A DNA stretch of 64,000 bases from Caulobacter zeae (GTDB taxonomy: Bacteria > Pseudomonadota > Alphaproteobacteria > Caulobacterales > Caulobacteraceae): positions 186,001 to 250,000 of the forward strand of contig NZ_PJRS01000010.1 in the NCBI RefSeq assembly GCF_002858925.1, written 5' to 3'. The translations under genes were made by a program, and so were the position numbers. This document shows, piece after piece, positions 54,731 to 63,920 of the stretch. Within the stretch, counting starts at the first letter, position 1. The number at the start of each line of letters is the position of its first letter. The notes beneath the pieces were generated by a model, which ran no database searches, was not told the DNA's origin, and saw nothing but the letters and a program-made list of their open reading frames with translations.

Positions 54731-54869
54731 GACGTGGCTCCGAAACTAATAGCGTTGACGCGAAAGCCGGTTGGCCGCCGCGAGTGAGGGGCGGTGGATA
54801 AGCGACGAGCCGGGCGATGTCAACCGCGCAAAAGCGCCGGAAGCTGAGTCAGGCCAAGGGCTTGGGCCG

Positions 54870-55595
54870 CTAGGTCCGCAGCGCCTGCAATAGCACGAAG
54901 GCGAAGATCGACCAGTCCAGGCAGATGTGAGCGACGAACGAGCTCCATACGCTCCTGGTCAGCAGATAGGGAATCGTCAGCACCAGCCGCGCCACGCCGA
55001 TGATCAGCAGCACCTGGACGACGTTCCAACCGTAGGTCGGCAGGTGCAGCAGGCCGAAGATCATCGCCGATACGACCCAGGCGATCGCAATCGCCACGCC
55101 GCGCGGCAGGGCCAGCCGCCGATGGCACAGGGTCAGCACCGCCAGGAAGGGCAGGACAGTCACCAACTCCTCGCCCAGCAGCTGCGGCGCGGTCCCGGCG
55201 ATGAACACCACCCGCTCCACGGGCTCCAGGTGAAGCAGGATCCCGGCGACGGGATTGGCCTGCGCCAGCCCTCCCTTGCCATAGAAGAACGCCACGACGC
55301 CGGAGACCAGCAGCGCCAGCGGCATGAAGGCCAGGCCCAGCAGCAGGTCGCGGACGGTGGGTCGCGGAAACAGCGCCGTCCATACCCTGCCCGCCGCCAG
55401 CGCCAGGCCGACCAGGGGCAGGGTCACGAACAGCAAGGGGCCGATAAGGCCGGGCGTCTGGCCCGCCTCGCCGCGAGGGATCAGGATCAGGGCCAGGAAA
55501 CCGGCGACGCAGCCGCCCAGGGCCAGCGTCCAGCCGAGGCCCGACAAAGCGACGGGCTCGCCGCGGTAGTAGGGAAAGTCGCGCCGGGTGGCCAT
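54870..55595 (-). CDS. CPBP-family intramembrane protease-like protein
   Basis: 241 residues, about eight hydrophobic helices. CAAX/CPBP motifs are GEELVTVLPFL (motif 1, where the usual Arg of EExxxR is replaced by Val), FGLLHLPTYGWN (motif 2 His) and VAHICLDWS (motif 3 His). It belongs to the GEE-x-x-T variant group of the family. Role could be peptide processing or self-immunity; neighbours give no hint. Start ATG 55595. Confidence 0.85.
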   Translation of the reverse strand: MATRRDFPYYRGEPVALSGLGWTLALGGCVAGFLALILIPRGEAGQTPGLIGPLLFVTLPLVGLALAAGRVWTALFPRPTVRDLLLGLAFMPLALLVSGVVAFFYGKGGLAQANPVAGILLHLEPVERVVFIAGTAPQLLGEELVTVLPFLAVLTLCHRRLALPRGVAIAIAWVVSAMIFGLLHLPTYGWNVVQVLLIIGVARLVLTIPYLLTRSVWSSFVAHICLDWSIFAFVLLQALRT

Positions 55596-55739
55596 GCTCG
55601 AAGCTCCGCTGTCGCGGGATTAAGGCCCGGCTTCGCGATGCGTGTATAGCGCCCGCCGCGCTCGCGACGGTCGAAAGGCTGGAAAGCCGCCGAACGCCGC
55701 TGCTATCACCGGCGGGAGCGACGAACGAGGCGCAACGAC

Positions 55740-56411
55740 GTGGACCTGCTGAAGATCCTGAGAAGCTTCGAAGAACTGCTCTTCGAAGCCATGACCTGGC
55801 TCTACTTCTACCCCCGCACCATGCTGCGGATCGTGACCCGCCCCCTGACCGCCATGGCCTATTCCGATCGCGAAGAGGGCCAGCCGGAGGGCGAGCGCTA
55901 TGACGACTCGCTAAGTCCGCCGGTGCTGCTGATCATCACCCTTGTGATCGCCAACGCCCTGGCCTGGGCGCTGCACGCGCCGCAACCGCAGGGGGCCACG
56001 CCCCTGGCCAAGGCGGTCTTCGACTCCCAGCAGAACCTGCTGATGTTCCGTTGCCTGCTGTTTGGCATGACGCCGCTGGTCGTCGCCCTGACCCTGCTGA
56101 GCAAACAGGGCCACGCCGTCTCGCGCCGAACCTTGCGCAAGCCGTTCTACGCCCAGTGCTACCTCGCCGCGCCGACTGCCCTGTGCGTTTCGCTGGGCCT
56201 GGTGGCCGTGCAGCGCGGCGGGACGGCCTGGAGCGCGGCGGGCGGCGCCTTGATCCTGGCCGCGACCGCGTGGCTGATCCTCACCGAAGGCCGCTGGCTG
56301 TCGAAACACCTGAAGATCAGCAAGGCGCGCGCGACCGTCATGGCCATCGCCGCCCTGGCGCGCGCCCTCTTCTACATGCTGCTGATCGTGCTGCCGCTGG
56401 CCCTGCTGTGA
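55740..56411 (+). CDS. Multi-pass membrane protein of unknown function
   Basis: 223 residues with about five hydrophobic helices (SPPVLLIITLVIANALAWAL, LFGMTPLVVALTLL, LAAPTALCVSLGLVAVQ, GGALILAATAWLILT, ALFYMLLIVLPLALL) and an amphipathic N-terminus. The start is GTG 55740, with GAGGCG upstream. I cannot name a family; annotation as a permease would be speculative. Confidence 0.65.
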   Translation: MDLLKILRSFEELLFEAMTWLYFYPRTMLRIVTRPLTAMAYSDREEGQPEGERYDDSLSPPVLLIITLVIANALAWALHAPQPQGATPLAKAVFDSQQNLLMFRCLLFGMTPLVVALTLLSKQGHAVSRRTLRKPFYAQCYLAAPTALCVSLGLVAVQRGGTAWSAAGGALILAATAWLILTEGRWLSKHLKISKARATVMAIAALARALFYMLLIVLPLALL

Positions 56412-56415
56412 CCGC

Positions 56416-57162
56416 TCAGTAGGGGTTCATCGCCCGCACCTGGCCGCTGGACGAGACCGTGCAGCGCGAGCGGTACGAGCCGGTGGCCATGGTCAGCTCC
56501 CAGTCGCCGCGGCCAAGGTCGCGCACGCTGATCGGCACGCTGCTGCCGTAGGGACGGCTCTGGTACTCGTCGGCCCGGCGAGAACAGGCGTCCTGGGCCG
56601 CGCGCGGCGCGTTGCGCACGTAGCGCGAGTTGGAGAAGCGGCGGTTGTCGCGCTCGGACTGCCCGGCAAGGTAGCCCTCGTGATAGCCCTCGCTCTCGTG
56701 GCGGTCGTCGTAGTCGGAACCGTACATCGCCGCCTGGTAGCCGCGCTCGTATTCGGCGTCGTGGTCGCGGTCGGCGTCGTCGTGCTTCTTCTTGTGGGCC
56801 GCCAGGGCCGCGGCCAGGCCGACGATGGCCACGCCCGCCACCACCGCCGAGGCGTCGGAGCCCGAGCTCTTCTTGCGGCACATGTTGCGGGCCTCGACGA
56901 TGGTCAGGTAGCGGCCGTCGCGGGTGGTGACCTGCACGCACTCGTCGCCGCGCCGCCAGTAGCCGAACTTGGCCGAACCGCCCTCGTCGACGTGGTCCAG
57001 CGCATAGCCGCGGGCCTGTAGTTCGGTCTCGCCGCCGGCCGCGCGGGCGCCGACCAGGTCGCGCAGGTTCGATGGGATCTGGGCGCAGGCTGGCGCGGCC
57101 GCCGCTCCCGAGATCAGGCCCGCCAGGGCGACGACGGCGACAAGCTGGCGACGGACGGACAT
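56416..57162 (-). CDS. Exported protein of unknown function
   Basis: 248 residues. A signal peptide ends ACAQ. Two Cys (DECVQVTTRDGR, NMCRKK) lie before a short hydrophobic helix (ASAVVAGVAIVGLAAALAAH). Then comes a highly charged His/Asp/Tyr-rich region (KKKHDDADRDHDAEYERGYQ, SDYDDRHESEGYHEGYLAGQ) and a C-terminal domain with a further Cys pair. The pattern suggests an anchored, acidic periplasmic or cell-surface protein, possibly metal-binding. No family is recognised. Confidence 0.65.
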   Translation of the reverse strand: MSVRRQLVAVVALAGLISGAAAAPACAQIPSNLRDLVGARAAGGETELQARGYALDHVDEGGSAKFGYWRRGDECVQVTTRDGRYLTIVEARNMCRKKSSGSDASAVVAGVAIVGLAAALAAHKKKHDDADRDHDAEYERGYQAAMYGSDYDDRHESEGYHEGYLAGQSERDNRRFSNSRYVRNAPRAAQDACSRRADEYQSRPYGSSVPISVRDLGRGDWELTMATGSYRSRCTVSSSGQVRAMNPY

Positions 57163-57373
57163 GCGGCGGCTCCATGAATATCAGGGGGGTCGCGTGGCGC
57201 GCCCCACGATGGGTTGAACCACGATCGATTGACACGGCAAAGACGCAAGGCGCGCAATTTGCGACGGTTCGGCAAGAAATTTCGTCCCGCGTTAAACGGC
57301 GATCAAACATGACCGTCTAGGGTCCCGCCTTCTTGTTTTTCCGCCGTCCGCCCAGGCCCTGCAGGAGCGTCTC

Positions 57374-58990
57374 GTGCCCCAGCGTCCGTTCCGTTTTCTC
57401 GACCGTCGGGCCGATCGGCCGGCCGCGTCGAACGAGAACGACGCCGGCTGGCTGCGCTATCGCCACCTCAAGGTCGAGGCGGTTATCTTCCTGCTGGTGC
57501 TGGTCACCTTCGCCGCGGTGTTGGGCAAGAGCGCCCTCACCCGCCAGGCGCTGGAACTGACGCCGGGATCGACCCAGTTCGCCGGCTACGCCTTCGCCGA
57601 CTACGAGACCGGCGGCCGCTCGACCGTGACGCCCGATCCAAACCGGCCGATGGCCTGGTCGTGCGAGATCCGCGCGGGCGTCGCCTATCCCTACTGCGGC
57701 TACGGCCTGTTGCTGAACCCGGGCGCCAAGGCCAGGGGGCTCGACTTCTCGCGCTTCCAGACCCTGACCTTGCAGTTGCACTGGCGCGGCGAGGCCGACC
57801 GCCTGAAGGTGCTGGTCAAGACCGCTCCTTCGGCCGCCCTGCGCCCGCGGCTGGGCGACCTGGACGTACCGCTGGCGGCCGAGGTCTCGGTCGTCCCGGG
57901 CGCCAACACCATCGTCCTGCCGCTCGACCGGCTGGAGCCCGAGCCATGGTGGCTGTCGAGCCACGGGCTGTCGCGCCGCGACGTCGACGCTGAATTCTCC
58001 GACGTGCGCGCGATCGCCGTCGCGGTCAGCGGCGCGGCGCCCGGCCCGCTGGCCGTGTCGATGGACGCCGTGCGCGCCGAGGGCGTCCAGCTTTCGGACG
58101 AGCAGTGGTACCTGATCATCCTCGGCGTCTGGCTGCTGATGATCGGCGCCTTCCTGGTGCATCGCCTGCTGGGCATGCGCCGCGACTTCGAGGCCCGCCA
58201 GCGCCAGCAGGCGGACGAGGCCCTCGCCCTGTCGGACGCCCGCATCGCCGCCGAGACCGCCAACGCCGCCAAGTCGCAATTCCTCAGCCACATGAGCCAC
58301 GAACTGCGCACGCCGCTGAACGCGGTGATCGGCTACAGCTACTGGCTCAGCCGCGGGAACCTGGATCCCCGGCAACGCACGGCCGTCGACGCCATCCGCT
58401 CCAGCGGCGAGCACCTGCTGGCGGTGATCACCGACATTCTCGACCTGGCCAAGATCGAGGCCGGCAAGCTGGACCTGCAACCGGTCGCCTTCGACCTAGC
58501 CGCGTGCCTGGCGGAGCTGGACCAGATGTTCCGCCTGCGGGCCGAGGAAAAGGACCTGGCCTTCGCCGTCGCCATGGCCCCCGGCGTCCCGACCCAGATC
58601 GTCGCCGATCCCAAGCGGCTGCGGCAGGTGCTGATCAACCTTCTGGGCAACGCCGTGAAATTCACCGACGCCGGCTCGGTCACCCTGCGGGTCGAGCGCC
58701 TGGAGGGCGAGGCGGGCGACACGGCGCGCCTCGTCTTCACGGTGGAGGACACCGGTGTCGGCGTCGCGCCCGACCAGCTGGACGCCATCTTCCGGCCGTT
58801 CGAGCAGGTCGGCGACGCCTCGCGCCACGCCGGCGGCACGGGCCTTGGCCTCAGCATCACCCGCCAGATCGTCGAGACCATGGGCGGCGAGATCCACGTC
58901 GACAGCTCGCCGGGTCAAGGCAGCCAATTCGTGGTGGAGACGAGCGTCGGGCTGGCTCAGGCCCGGCTCGCGCCCCAGCAAATCGCCTAG
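57374..58990 (+). CDS. Sensor histidine kinase with periplasmic galactose-binding-like domain
   Basis: 538 residues. TM1 is about 33-52 and TM2 about 246-264. The periplasmic part (55-240) is beta-rich with a YAFADYETGGRSTVT opening, WSCEIRAGVAYPYCGYG (two Cys, 97 and 108) and LDFSRFQTLTLQLHW, typical of a carbohydrate-binding jelly-roll. Then come HisKA His309 (SHMSHELRTPLN) and HATPase NLLGNAVKFT, GVGVAPDQ, GTGLGLSIT. No receiver domain and no partner regulator adjoin. The start is GTG 57374 with AGGAG. It overlaps the convergent DeoR gene by CTAG. Confidence 0.9.
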   Translation: MPQRPFRFLDRRADRPAASNENDAGWLRYRHLKVEAVIFLLVLVTFAAVLGKSALTRQALELTPGSTQFAGYAFADYETGGRSTVTPDPNRPMAWSCEIRAGVAYPYCGYGLLLNPGAKARGLDFSRFQTLTLQLHWRGEADRLKVLVKTAPSAALRPRLGDLDVPLAAEVSVVPGANTIVLPLDRLEPEPWWLSSHGLSRRDVDAEFSDVRAIAVAVSGAAPGPLAVSMDAVRAEGVQLSDEQWYLIILGVWLLMIGAFLVHRLLGMRRDFEARQRQQADEALALSDARIAAETANAAKSQFLSHMSHELRTPLNAVIGYSYWLSRGNLDPRQRTAVDAIRSSGEHLLAVITDILDLAKIEAGKLDLQPVAFDLAACLAELDQMFRLRAEEKDLAFAVAMAPGVPTQIVADPKRLRQVLINLLGNAVKFTDAGSVTLRVERLEGEAGDTARLVFTVEDTGVGVAPDQLDAIFRPFEQVGDASRHAGGTGLGLSITRQIVETMGGEIHVDSSPGQGSQFVVETSVGLAQARLAPQQIA

Positions 58991-59751
58991 GGGCGAGCGG
59001 CCTCGACCACCCTCGCCCCCGCCGCCCGAACCGGCGCCAGCAGGTCGTCGGGCAGGCGGGGCTCGGTCACCACCGTCCCGATCTCGGCCAACGGCACGAT
59101 GCCGTAGGGCGAGGCGGCGCCCAGCTTGTCGCGGGTGGCCAGCACGACGGTCTCGGCCGACTGTCGGGCGATGAGACGCTTGATCGTCGCCTCTTCCGGA
59201 TCACCTGTTGTGGCGCCCGTCTCCGGGTGCAGGCCCGTGACGCCCATGAAGAAGATGTCCGCTCGCACGCGGGCGATCGCCTCGGCGGCGGCCGCGCCAA
59301 CCGCGACGATCGAATGCTTGAACAGCCGGCCGCCGACCAGTTCGACCTCGACCGACGGATGACGCGCCAGCTCGACGGCGATGCTGGGGCTATGGGTGAC
59401 GATCCTCGCCCGCAGGTCGCTCGGCAGGCCTCGCGCCAGCTGCGCATTGGTGGTGCCGCCGTCCAGAAAGACGATCTGTCCCGGCTGGATCATGCGCGCT
59501 GCCGCCTGGGCCAGAACAACCTTTTCCGCCGTAGCCCGCCCTTCGCGAGCGCCGAAATCGGCGATGGCCGGCGAACTGGGCAAGGCGCCGCCGTGGACAC
59601 GCTGCAACAGCCCTTCGGCGGCCAGCTCCCGCAGGTCGCGGCGAACGGTGTCCTCCGAGACGCCCAGCTCCTGGCTGAACGGCTTGGCGACCAGCCGGCC
59701 GTCGCGCCGCAGCACCCGCAGGATCAGCGCCTTGCGCTCGGATGTCAGCAT
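58987..59751 (-). CDS. DeoR-family transcriptional regulator
   Basis: 254 residues. An N-terminal DeoR helix-turn-helix (LVAKPFSQELGVSEDTVRRD, LRELAAEGLLQRVHGG) is followed by the sugar-phosphate-binding DeoRC domain with FLDGGTTNAQLARGL and MGVTGLHPETG. The domain usually binds a sugar phosphate that releases the DNA. It is divergent from nudK, with direct repeats in between, which suggests local control. It overlaps the histidine kinase gene by 4 nt. Confidence 0.9.
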   Translation of the reverse strand: MLTSERKALILRVLRRDGRLVAKPFSQELGVSEDTVRRDLRELAAEGLLQRVHGGALPSSPAIADFGAREGRATAEKVVLAQAAARMIQPGQIVFLDGGTTNAQLARGLPSDLRARIVTHSPSIAVELARHPSVEVELVGGRLFKHSIVAVGAAAAEAIARVRADIFFMGVTGLHPETGATTGDPEEATIKRLIARQSAETVVLATRDKLGAASPYGIVPLAEIGTVVTEPRLPDDLLAPVRAAGARVVEAARP

Positions 59752-59753
59752 CT

Positions 59754-59792
59754 ATGCACGAACCTTCTTGACTCTGCATGATATTGCACGAA
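59754..59792. promoter_or_regulatory. Candidate DeoR operator with TGCACGAA direct repeats
   Basis: TGCACGAA occurs at 59755 and again at 59785, 30 nt apart (about three helical turns), in the 73-nt divergent region between the DeoR and nudK genes. A TTGACT-like -35 lies between. DeoR proteins bind such repeats. Confidence 0.5.
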
Positions 59793-59824
59793 TTTGAACG
59801 CCGATCCAGGCCGGGAGTTTCGCC

Positions 59825-60412
59825 ATGAGTATCGCCGATCGCATCCGCGTCGAGGACGTCACCGTGCTGTCCGACGACTGGTACACGCTGAAGAAAACCA
59901 CCTTCTCGTACCTGCGCGCCGACGGAACCTGGCAGCGGCAGTCGCGCGAGACCTACGACCGGGGCAACGGCGCGACGATCCTGCTCTATGACCCTGCCCG
60001 CCGCACCGTCGTGCTGGTCAGCCAGTTCCGCTACCCCGCCTTTGTCAACGGCCACGACGACCTCTTGATCGAGGCGCCGGCGGGCCTGCTCGACGACGCC
60101 GACCCCGAGACCCGCATCCGCGCCGAGGTCGAGGAAGAGACCGGCTTTCGCGTCGACAAGGTGCGCAAGATCTTCGACGCCTTCATGAGCCCGGGCTCGG
60201 TGACCGAGCGCCTGCACTTCTTCGTCGGCGAATACGGACCGGGCGACCGCGTCTCGGCCGGCGGCGGCGAGATCGACGAGGGCGAGGACATCGCCGTCCA
60301 GGAAATGACGATCGAGGACGCCCTGACGATGGTCGACGATGGCGCCATTCGCGACGCCAAGACGATCATGCTGCTGCAGTACGCGGCGCTGCGGATCTTC
60401 CCAGCGGGGTAG
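59825..60412 (+). CDS. nudK: GDP-mannose pyrophosphatase NudK-like Nudix hydrolase
   Basis: 195 residues. The start and core closely follow E. coli NudK/YffH: LSDDWYTLKKTTFSY, ETYDRGNGATILLYD, VLVSQFRYPAFVNGHDD, Nudix box AGLLDDADPETRIRAEVEEE plus TGF, and AFMSPGSVTERLHFFVGEY. It hydrolyses GDP-mannose and related nucleotide sugars. Divergent position from a sugar-type DeoR repressor supports a role in carbohydrate metabolism. Confidence 0.9.
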   Translation: MSIADRIRVEDVTVLSDDWYTLKKTTFSYLRADGTWQRQSRETYDRGNGATILLYDPARRTVVLVSQFRYPAFVNGHDDLLIEAPAGLLDDADPETRIRAEVEEETGFRVDKVRKIFDAFMSPGSVTERLHFFVGEYGPGDRVSAGGGEIDEGEDIAVQEMTIEDALTMVDDGAIRDAKTIMLLQYAALRIFPAG

Positions 60413-60520
60413 TAGCCTTCCCTCGTCATCCCCGAGAGAGAGGACAGAATTCAAACAATCGTTTGACTTCCAGCGCCAGCAGCCGCCTACTCCCCCGTCG
60501 CTCGACGAGGGAGGCCGGCC

Positions 60521-61576
60521 ATGGCCTGGGATTTTCTGGTCGCCAGGTCCGACCTGCGCCAAACGCGGTTCCAGCCGGCGGATCCACCGCCGCTGGAGGA
60601 CGGCCAGGTTCGGCTGGCGATCGAGAACTTCGCCCTGACCGCCAACAACGTCACCTACGCCGCCTTCGGCGAGGCCATGCGCTACTGGGACTTCTTCCCC
60701 GGCCCCGAGGGCTGGGGTCGGGTTCCGGTCTGGGGTCATGCCCGGGTCGAGGCCTCGGCCCATCCCGAGGTCGCGGTCGGGCGACGGTTCTACGGCTACC
60801 TGCCGATGTCGACGCACTTGACGGTGCAGGCCCGCCCCGGTCGCGCGGGCCTCGTCGACACCGCGCCCCACCGCCAGGGCCTGGCGGCCGCCTACAACCA
60901 CTATCAGGCGTTGGACGACGACCAGGTCCAGGACGACCACCGCGCCCTGCTGCAACCCCTGTTCATCACCTCGTTCCTGATCGAGGACTTCCTCGACGAG
61001 CATGGCGGCTTTGGCGCAGCGTCCGTGGTGCTGACCAGCGCCTCGTCCAAGACGGCGATCGGCCTGGCCCACCTGCTGAAGAAGCGCGGGACGTCCAGGG
61101 TCGTCGGCCTGACTTCGCCGCGCGGCCGCGCCTTCGTCGAGGGGCTGGGCGTCTACGACCAGGTGCTGGCCTATGACGACCTGCCGGGCGCGACGATCGC
61201 TCGTCCGGCGGTCTCCGTCGACTTCGCCGGCGACGCGGACGTGCTGCGGGCCGTGCACGAAACCTTCGGCGAGGATCTGGCCTATTCGATGCTGGTCGGC
61301 GGCGCCCACTGGGAAGCCGGCGGCCGCCAGGGCGGCCTGCCTGGCCCCAGGCCGGTGTTCTTCTTCGCGCCCGACCGCATCGCCAAGCGGCGGCAGGACT
61401 GGGGGCCTGGCGGGTTCGACGAGCGTTATGGCGAGGCCTGGACCGGCTTCGTCGCCGACGCCCCGCGCTGGCTGCACGCCCGGCGCTCTCAGGGACCCGA
61501 GGCGATCGCGGCGGCCTGGCTGGACCAGGTCAACGGCGAGACCCGGCCGGATGTCGGGGTGACGCTGGCGCCCTAG
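60521..61576 (+). CDS. DUF2855 family protein
   Basis: 351 residues, resembling a reduced medium-chain dehydrogenase fold. Segments seen in DUF2855: RLAIENFALTANNVTYAAFG, YWDFFPGPEGWGRVPVWGHA, and the Rossmann-like VVLTSASSKTAIGLAHLLKK with GLTSPRGRAFVEGLG. The glycine-rich loop is altered and no catalytic Tyr or Zn site is clear. It often lies by quinone-reductase-like genes elsewhere. It overlaps the convergent TPR gene by CTAG. Function unknown. Confidence 0.82.
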   Translation: MAWDFLVARSDLRQTRFQPADPPPLEDGQVRLAIENFALTANNVTYAAFGEAMRYWDFFPGPEGWGRVPVWGHARVEASAHPEVAVGRRFYGYLPMSTHLTVQARPGRAGLVDTAPHRQGLAAAYNHYQALDDDQVQDDHRALLQPLFITSFLIEDFLDEHGGFGAASVVLTSASSKTAIGLAHLLKKRGTSRVVGLTSPRGRAFVEGLGVYDQVLAYDDLPGATIARPAVSVDFAGDADVLRAVHETFGEDLAYSMLVGGAHWEAGGRQGGLPGPRPVFFFAPDRIAKRRQDWGPGGFDERYGEAWTGFVADAPRWLHARRSQGPEAIAAAWLDQVNGETRPDVGVTLAP

Positions 61577-62424
61577 CCGCCGGCCTTGATCGCGCCCCAG
61601 GTGCGGGTGGCCGAGCCCTGGCCCAGGGCCGCGCGCAGCCAGGCCAGGTTGTTGTCGACCATCTGGGGCGGCAGATCCTGGCGGGCCATGCGCTCGGCCT
61701 CGTCGACACGGCCTTGCAGGCCGACGATCAAGGCCAGGTTCTGGCGGACCTGCACCGTCGAGGACGGCATGGCCACGGCCTTGCGGAGCAGGGTCTCGGC
61801 CCCGGCCAGGTCGCCGTGGCCGGCCAGGTACATGGCCAGGTTGGCGGCCGGAGCGGCCTCGTTCGGAGCCAGGGCCACCGCCTGGCGGTGGGCGACAAGC
61901 GCCTCGTCGTCGCGCTTGGACTGCTCCAGCGCCACGCCCAGCAAGGATTGCGGACGCCAGTCCTTCGGCGCGGCGGCGGCGGCGGTCCTGGCCGGCTCGA
62001 TGGCGAAGAAGCCTTCGCCGCGGGCGAGTTGCACGCGCGCCGACTCCAGCAGCGCCTCGACATTGTTGGGATGCGAAACCAGCACGCGGCCGGAAGCAGA
62101 CGCGGCGTCGTCATAGCGGCCCAGGGCGCGCAAGGCCTGGGACAGCCCCACCCCGGCCTCGGGGTCGCGCGGGTCGGCCTCGAACTCGGCGCTCCAGAAG
62201 GCGGCGCGGGCCAGCGGATCCATACGGGCGGCCTCGGCGCGTTCGGCGGCGCCGGCCTTGCGCTGAGCGGCCGACTGGGCGGCCGGCTGGGCGGCGACCG
62301 GCGCGCTGGCGGCGATCTTGCCCGCCTTGTCGCCCTTGTCGGCGGCCAGGGCCGGAACGCTCAGCAGAAGAATGGGCGTCAGGACGGTTGCGAGCAGGGC
62401 AGGCTTGCGACACATGGAAGGCAT
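61573..62424 (-). CDS. Exported TPR protein (TadD-like)
   Basis: 283 residues. The signal peptide is about 1-25 (ending VPALA), followed by an Ala-rich linker. From about 70 to 270 there are tetratricopeptide-like helical pairs (GVGLSQALRALGRYDDAASA, PNNVEALLESARVQLARGEG, LGVALEQSKRDDEALVAHRQ, NLAMYLAGHGDLAGAETLL). It resembles TadD-type tight-adherence pilus assembly lipoproteins in repeat layout, but has no lipobox and no other tad genes nearby. Start ATG 62424, with CCGGAG upstream. Confidence 0.78.
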   Translation of the reverse strand: MPSMCRKPALLATVLTPILLLSVPALAADKGDKAGKIAASAPVAAQPAAQSAAQRKAGAAERAEAARMDPLARAAFWSAEFEADPRDPEAGVGLSQALRALGRYDDAASASGRVLVSHPNNVEALLESARVQLARGEGFFAIEPARTAAAAAPKDWRPQSLLGVALEQSKRDDEALVAHRQAVALAPNEAAPAANLAMYLAGHGDLAGAETLLRKAVAMPSSTVQVRQNLALIVGLQGRVDEAERMARQDLPPQMVDNNLAWLRAALGQGSATRTWGAIKAGG

Positions 62425-62501
62425 GTCTCCGGAAGGTCGGCCGAGCATCGCGCGGCCCCCTCAAGGAATCGTTAAGCATAAATTCGCGAAGGCCCCGGCC
62501 C

Positions 62502-63920
62502 ATGACCGAACCCCTGATCACCGCCTCCTCGCGCGGCGCCGCCGACGGCCCCGTGATCCCGGTGCACGCCCTGTGGGAAGACGAACTGGCGGCCTTCCTG
62601 GACGCGCGGCCAAGCTTCGTGCGCGGCTTCGCCCAGTTGTCGGACTTCTCGGCCAAGGCCGGCCAGGCGGTGGCCGTGCCCACCCCCGAAGGCGCGCTGG
62701 ACCGCGTGCTTTTCGGCCTGGGACAACGGGTCAAGGGGACCAAGGCCGACGCCATGGCCTTCCGAGCCCTGCCGGCCAAGCTGCCGGCCGGCGACTATCG
62801 CCTGCACGCCGCGCCCGAGGGCCTGGACCCGGCCCAGATCGCCCTGGCCTTCGCCCTGGGGACCTATCGCTTCGACCGCTTCAAGGCGCGCGGCGCAGAC
62901 GGGGCGCGACGCCTTGTCGCGCCGGACGGCGTCGACCTCGCCGAGGTCCAGGCGATCGCCCACGCCTGCGCCCTGGCCCGCGACATGGTCAACAGCCCGG
63001 CCAACGCCATGGGCCCGCGCCAGATCGAGACCATCGCCCGCGAGATCGCCGAGCAGTTCGGCGCCGACTTCTCGGCCGTCGTCGGCGATGAGTTGCTGGA
63101 GCAGAACTATCCGGCCGTCCACGCCGTGGGCCGCGCCGCCGTGCCCGAGCGCGCGCCGCGCATGCTCGAGATCCAGTGGGGCGACGAGAAGAACCCCGTC
63201 GTGGCCATCGTCGGCAAGGGCGTGGTGTTCGACACCGGGGGCCTCGACATCAAGCCCTCGGCCGGCATGAGGCTGATGAAGAAGGACATGGGCGGCGCCG
63301 CCCACGCTCTTGCTCTGGCGCGCATTGTCATGGCCGCCAAGCTGCCGGTGCGCCTGGTCGTGCTGGTCCCGGTGGTCGAGAACGCCATCGCCGGCGACGC
63401 CATGCGGCCGGGCGACGTGCTCGACAGCCGCGCGGGACTCACCATCGAGGTCGGCAACACCGACGCGGAAGGCCGCCTGATCCTGGCCGACGCCCTGACA
63501 CGCGCGGCCGAGCTGTCGCCGGCCCTGACCATCGATCTCGCCACCCTGACCGGGGCGGCTCGCATCGCCCTGGGCCCGCAGGTGATCCCCTTCTACACCC
63601 CCGACGACGCCTTGGCCGGGCAGATCGAGGCCGGGGCCCGCAAGGCCGCCGACCCTGTCTGGCGCATGCCGCTGTGGGACGGTTATCGCGAAGCGCTGGA
63701 AAGCGACGTCGCCGACCTGAAGAATGACCCCGACGGCTGGGCCCAGGCCGGCTCGGTGACGGCCGCCCTGTTCCTGCAACGCTTCGCCCCGACCACCGGG
63801 TCGTGGGTGCACCTCGACATCTTCGCCTGGAACCCCAAGGGCGCGCCCGGCCGTCCCAGCGGCGGCGAGGCCCAGGCCATCCGCGGCCTCTATGCGATGC
63901 TGAAGGGCCGGTTCGCCTGA
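62502..63920 (+). CDS. M17 leucyl aminopeptidase family protein
   Basis: 472 residues. Di-metal aminopeptidase fold with GKGVVFDTGGLDIKPSAGM (metal Lys and Asp), MKKDMGGAAHALALA and the signature NTDAEGRLILADAL, plus catalytic-loop features downstream. N-terminal domain is about 1-165. It is shorter than PepA and close to PepB/alpha-type M17 enzymes. It removes N-terminal residues from peptides in the cytoplasm. The next gene begins at its last base (TGATG). Confidence 0.93.
   Translation: MTEPLITASSRGAADGPVIPVHALWEDELAAFLDARPSFVRGFAQLSDFSAKAGQAVAVPTPEGALDRVLFGLGQRVKGTKADAMAFRALPAKLPAGDYRLHAAPEGLDPAQIALAFALGTYRFDRFKARGADGARRLVAPDGVDLAEVQAIAHACALARDMVNSPANAMGPRQIETIAREIAEQFGADFSAVVGDELLEQNYPAVHAVGRAAVPERAPRMLEIQWGDEKNPVVAIVGKGVVFDTGGLDIKPSAGMRLMKKDMGGAAHALALARIVMAAKLPVRLVVLVPVVENAIAGDAMRPGDVLDSRAGLTIEVGNTDAEGRLILADALTRAAELSPALTIDLATLTGAARIALGPQVIPFYTPDDALAGQIEAGARKAADPVWRMPLWDGYREALESDVADLKNDPDGWAQAGSVTAALFLQRFAPTTGSWVHLDIFAWNPKGAPGRPSGGEAQAIRGLYAMLKGRFA

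Noticed and set aside
54793-54801. DnaA-box-like GGTGGATAA near rpmH
   Set aside because: A single copy with one mismatch. No dnaA gene, AT-rich unwinding region or cluster of boxes, so not an origin.
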